Below are positions 62,088 to 64,000 of a stretch of DNA of 64,000 bases, one piece after another. The stretch is from Bradyrhizobium commune. Lineage in GTDB: Bacteria; Pseudomonadota; Alphaproteobacteria; Rhizobiales; Xanthobacteraceae. The position numbers were made by a program, and so were the translations under genes. Each line of letters starts with the position of its first letter. Within the stretch, counting starts at the first letter, position 1. The stretch covers positions 2,294,001 through 2,358,000 of the forward strand of contig NZ_CP061379.1 of the NCBI RefSeq assembly GCF_015624505.1, read 5' to 3'. Under the pieces are notes generated by a model. The model did not search any database, had not been told where the DNA came from, and was given only the letters and a program-made list of their open reading frames with translations.

Positions 62088-62723
62088 TTGAGCAGTGATC
62101 AGGAGCAGTCGGCGCCAGCAACGTCTGGCGGAGAGATGTTCCGACGTCCGCCCTGGCTGACCTGTGCGTTCGCTGCCGTGACTTTGGCGAGCCTGGCTGG
62201 CCAGGAATTCCTGACGTATCTCCAGCCTGAGGCGGCCGGCTGGCTCCTTTGGCTCGGTGTCGCGTGTATCGCCATCACCGTCGTATGGCTCATCATCTGC
62301 GCGTTCATTCGGAAGCCGCGAAGTGCGCCGGTCCTCCTCGCCACTTTGCTGGTTTTTTTTGTTCCCTATCTTTTCGAGCGCGAAAATGCCCCTTGGCTCA
62401 CGTCACAGGGATTCCGCCTCCAGGCTTCGCCACTCGAGCAGTATCTGAAGGGGTGCCGGTTGGTCGAGTTCAACGAAGCGGGGGGCACCCAGGCCATGGG
62501 CTTTTGTGAGAGGCGTGAATTCGGCTATTCGCTCAACACGCAGTTCGACAGTGTCTTCTACGATTCAACGGGAGGAATTCAGAAGCCGGAACGACGAACA
62601 CCGGAATGGACGCAAGCTTGGCATGATCTCGAGACCGCTGACATTGGCCTGATCCGGACTTGCGGAGGAGCGCTTCGTCTCGTCGATCATTTTTACCGTG
62701 TTTGTACTGCTTATGGAATGTGA
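62088..62723 (+). CDS. Membrane protein with two or three helices and a soluble C-domain
   Basis: 211 residues. Helices: FAAVTLASLAGQEFLTYL, WLLWLGVACIAITVVWLIIC and VLLATLLVFFVPYLFER. The C-terminal domain has four cysteines (GCRLVEF, GFCERREFG, RTCGGALRL, VCTAYGM) and is probably outside the cytoplasm. TTG start with GGAGAGG upstream; 62073 (TTG) is an alternative. It precedes the unknown protein at 62755 by 31 bases; the two may form another toxin-immunity-like pair. Confidence 0.6.
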   Translation: MSSDQEQSAPATSGGEMFRRPPWLTCAFAAVTLASLAGQEFLTYLQPEAAGWLLWLGVACIAITVVWLIICAFIRKPRSAPVLLATLLVFFVPYLFERENAPWLTSQGFRLQASPLEQYLKGCRLVEFNEAGGTQAMGFCERREFGYSLNTQFDSVFYDSTGGIQKPERRTPEWTQAWHDLETADIGLIRTCGGALRLVDHFYRVCTAYGM

Positions 62724-62754
62724 ACAGTAATCCTGGAGACGATGGACCAATTTG

Positions 62755-63645
62755 ATGGCTGAACGGACATTCTATGCCGGCGCAATACGCAACGAGAAGG
62801 GCAGAGACATCGTGGCCGGCTTCGCGCCGGCCAAATTTTTGATGCGCGACGGCGCCTATGTCGTGGACCCGATCCCGGGCGGCTCTCAAGGTTTTGCGCT
62901 CTATTCTGACGACCGCGGGAACAACAGGACCGAAGGAAGGATTGCAAACCCGAACAACTACCTCATGGTGCCCGCGAACTATGACGAGCAGAAAGCGAAA
63001 GCTTTTGCCGCGGTCATCACCCAAAAGTGGAACACGGTCCATCCTGGTGGTGATGACACCGGACTGACCGGACCAAGCGAGGCGCTCATGGCGATGACGC
63101 AAGCCTTCAGGCGTGGTGGTCCGCAGGACTTGCAGCGACATCCGCAATGGGGCGTTCCAAACGGCCTCTTCGTACCTGCCTTTACTAGCAGCGCTTCGAA
63201 CCATCTGGGATATGTCATGGCGCAAACACCCATTCCAATGGTTGCTGCCGAAGTCGGTGGAGGGACTTCAAATCGACTGGGCGCGATTCAAAAATTGATC
63301 GGTTCGATCATCAACGAAAACCGGAGGAATACGGGCGGGGTCAAGCCGCCGCCGCCAAATACCGATACGAGCGGGCCCTACGGCCTTTCCCAACAGAACC
63401 ATGCCAACATGGTTCAAGGTTATGAATACGGGAGCCGTAGCAATGCTCCGCCGTCCGCATTCGAGGATTACGGCCGTGACGCGCGACCACGCGGTGCCGC
63501 CGCGGTTATCGGCGCCGGCAATGGTATCGCGCCTTTCACCGGATCGCTTGCCGGCGTGAACTCCGACGAGCTGACGCCGCCGGACTGGCCTCCTGCGACC
63601 ACGGCTCCTGTACGCTATCTCAGTTCGTACAGAGTGCGACCGTAG
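62755..63645 (+). CDS. Unknown phage-operon cargo protein
   Basis: 296 residues, soluble. The N-terminal 170 look folded: MAERTFYAGAIRNEKGRDIV, FALYSDDRGNNRTEG, YLMVPANYDEQKAKAFAAVI, VPAFTSSASNHLGYV. A Pro-rich linker (GVKPPPPNTDTSG) and a disordered tail follow. No family is recognised. It lies just before the capsid gene in the position of the toxin gene relative to the portal, so I suspect a non-nuclease effector. Confidence 0.6.
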   Translation: MAERTFYAGAIRNEKGRDIVAGFAPAKFLMRDGAYVVDPIPGGSQGFALYSDDRGNNRTEGRIANPNNYLMVPANYDEQKAKAFAAVITQKWNTVHPGGDDTGLTGPSEALMAMTQAFRRGGPQDLQRHPQWGVPNGLFVPAFTSSASNHLGYVMAQTPIPMVAAEVGGGTSNRLGAIQKLIGSIINENRRNTGGVKPPPPNTDTSGPYGLSQQNHANMVQGYEYGSRSNAPPSAFEDYGRDARPRGAAAVIGAGNGIAPFTGSLAGVNSDELTPPDWPPATTAPVRYLSSYRVRP

Positions 63646-63851
63646 ACGACGCGTTCGCGTCGACGCCGCCCTCACGCACCGCGTGGGCTCCCGGCGACCT
63701 AGTCTCGACATTCCAGACCGGACCTGTTCTCGGCGCGACCGGTGGAGCGAGATCGCAAAGTCGAAAATCAAACGCGAAGGCCTGGGCGTACCAACGGCAG
63801 TACGATGTTCTGCACGTCAGGTGACGCTCGGCTTCTCTCAGGGAAACACAG

Positions 63852-64000
63852 ATGACACTACCGGCTTCAACTTTCGTGACCTATTCCGCGGTCGGCAACC
63901 GCGAAGACCTCAGCGATATGATCTATCGCATCGACCCGGTCGACACGCCGTTCATGAGCGGCGTCGACAAGGAGAAGGCGGCTGCCGTCAATCACGAATG
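63852..64000 (+). CDS. Phage major capsid protein, SU10/DUF5309 type (3' end outside window)
   Basis: The first 49 codons read MTLPASTFVTYSAVGNREDL, then SDMIYRIDPVDTPFMSGVDK and KAAAVNHE, the conserved N-arm of SU10-type major capsid proteins (DUF5309). AGGGAAA lies upstream of the ATG. It places the head operon order as terminase, portal, small protein, capsid. Confidence 0.85.
   Translation, partial: MTLPASTFVTYSAVGNREDLSDMIYRIDPVDTPFMSGVDKEKAAAVNHE

Overview
The window reads as a chromosomal segment of a high-GC alphaproteobacterium of the Bradyrhizobium / Nitrobacteraceae type. The reasons are a GcrA-family regulator, a phasin, DUF1127 and DUF3606 small proteins, a sigma-54 promoter at dctA, a SoxC-like sulfite dehydrogenase, and gene order and codon use typical of rhizobial genomes. 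The assignment is an inference from gene content, not from an rRNA gene; no rRNA, tRNA or CRISPR array was seen.

Bases 1-15655 hold core metabolism centred on organic nitrogen. They contain the end of an allantoate amidohydrolase gene, an unrecognised 457-residue protein, a secreted phosphoesterase, a TPR-sulfotransferase with a small STN-domain partner, the C4-dicarboxylate carrier DctA with a clear sigma-54 promoter, an amidase, formamidase, and a TetR - adenine deaminase - NCS2 purine permease operon. Bases 16000-24000 hold small proteins, a VWA/MoxR pair, a quinone reductase, and a compact regulatory island (LexA-like S24 repressor with paired operators, GcrA-like regulator, DUF6456-like protein) followed by a phasin gene. 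Bases 24296-31187 hold a lipase-like hydrolase and a divergent locus of a TpsB/Omp85 outer-membrane transporter, a FecR-domain protein and a CHASE2-PAS-GGDEF-EAL enzyme. Bases 31191-46005 are mixed: arginase, a SoxC/cytochrome c pair, an enolase-superfamily enzyme, an Nramp-related transporter, an ABC-type substrate-binding protein, an S1/P1 nuclease, and many small unknown proteins, some of them duplicated.

From about 46.4 kb to the end the window is accessory. A phage head operon can be followed (terminase small-subunit-like, terminase large subunit, portal, a small phage protein, SU10-type major capsid protein cut by the window end). It is interleaved with polymorphic-toxin-like cassettes: an AHH nuclease protein near an Imm11-type immunity protein, a WHH nuclease toxin overlapping the portal gene by 8 bp and followed 14 bp later by a SMI1/KNR4 immunity gene, a permuted papain-fold (C92/YiiX-like) hydrolase, DUF4261 and DUF2971 proteins, and several membrane proteins. 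The portal gene is split by an insertion of about 1 kb. A chimeric fragment of the portal and toxin genes lies downstream, evidence that such cassettes have been duplicated and lost here.

The most unusual signal is a family of seven short elements (A-G, 38.2-53.8 kb). Each is a promoter-like block (TTGACB, 18-base spacer, -10 hexamer). Six of the seven are followed within about 50 bases by a GC-rich hairpin with a T-run. All seven lie on the + strand upstream of a co-oriented gene, so they look like either a multicopy sRNA family or a mobile promoter-attenuator leader that supplies accessory genes.
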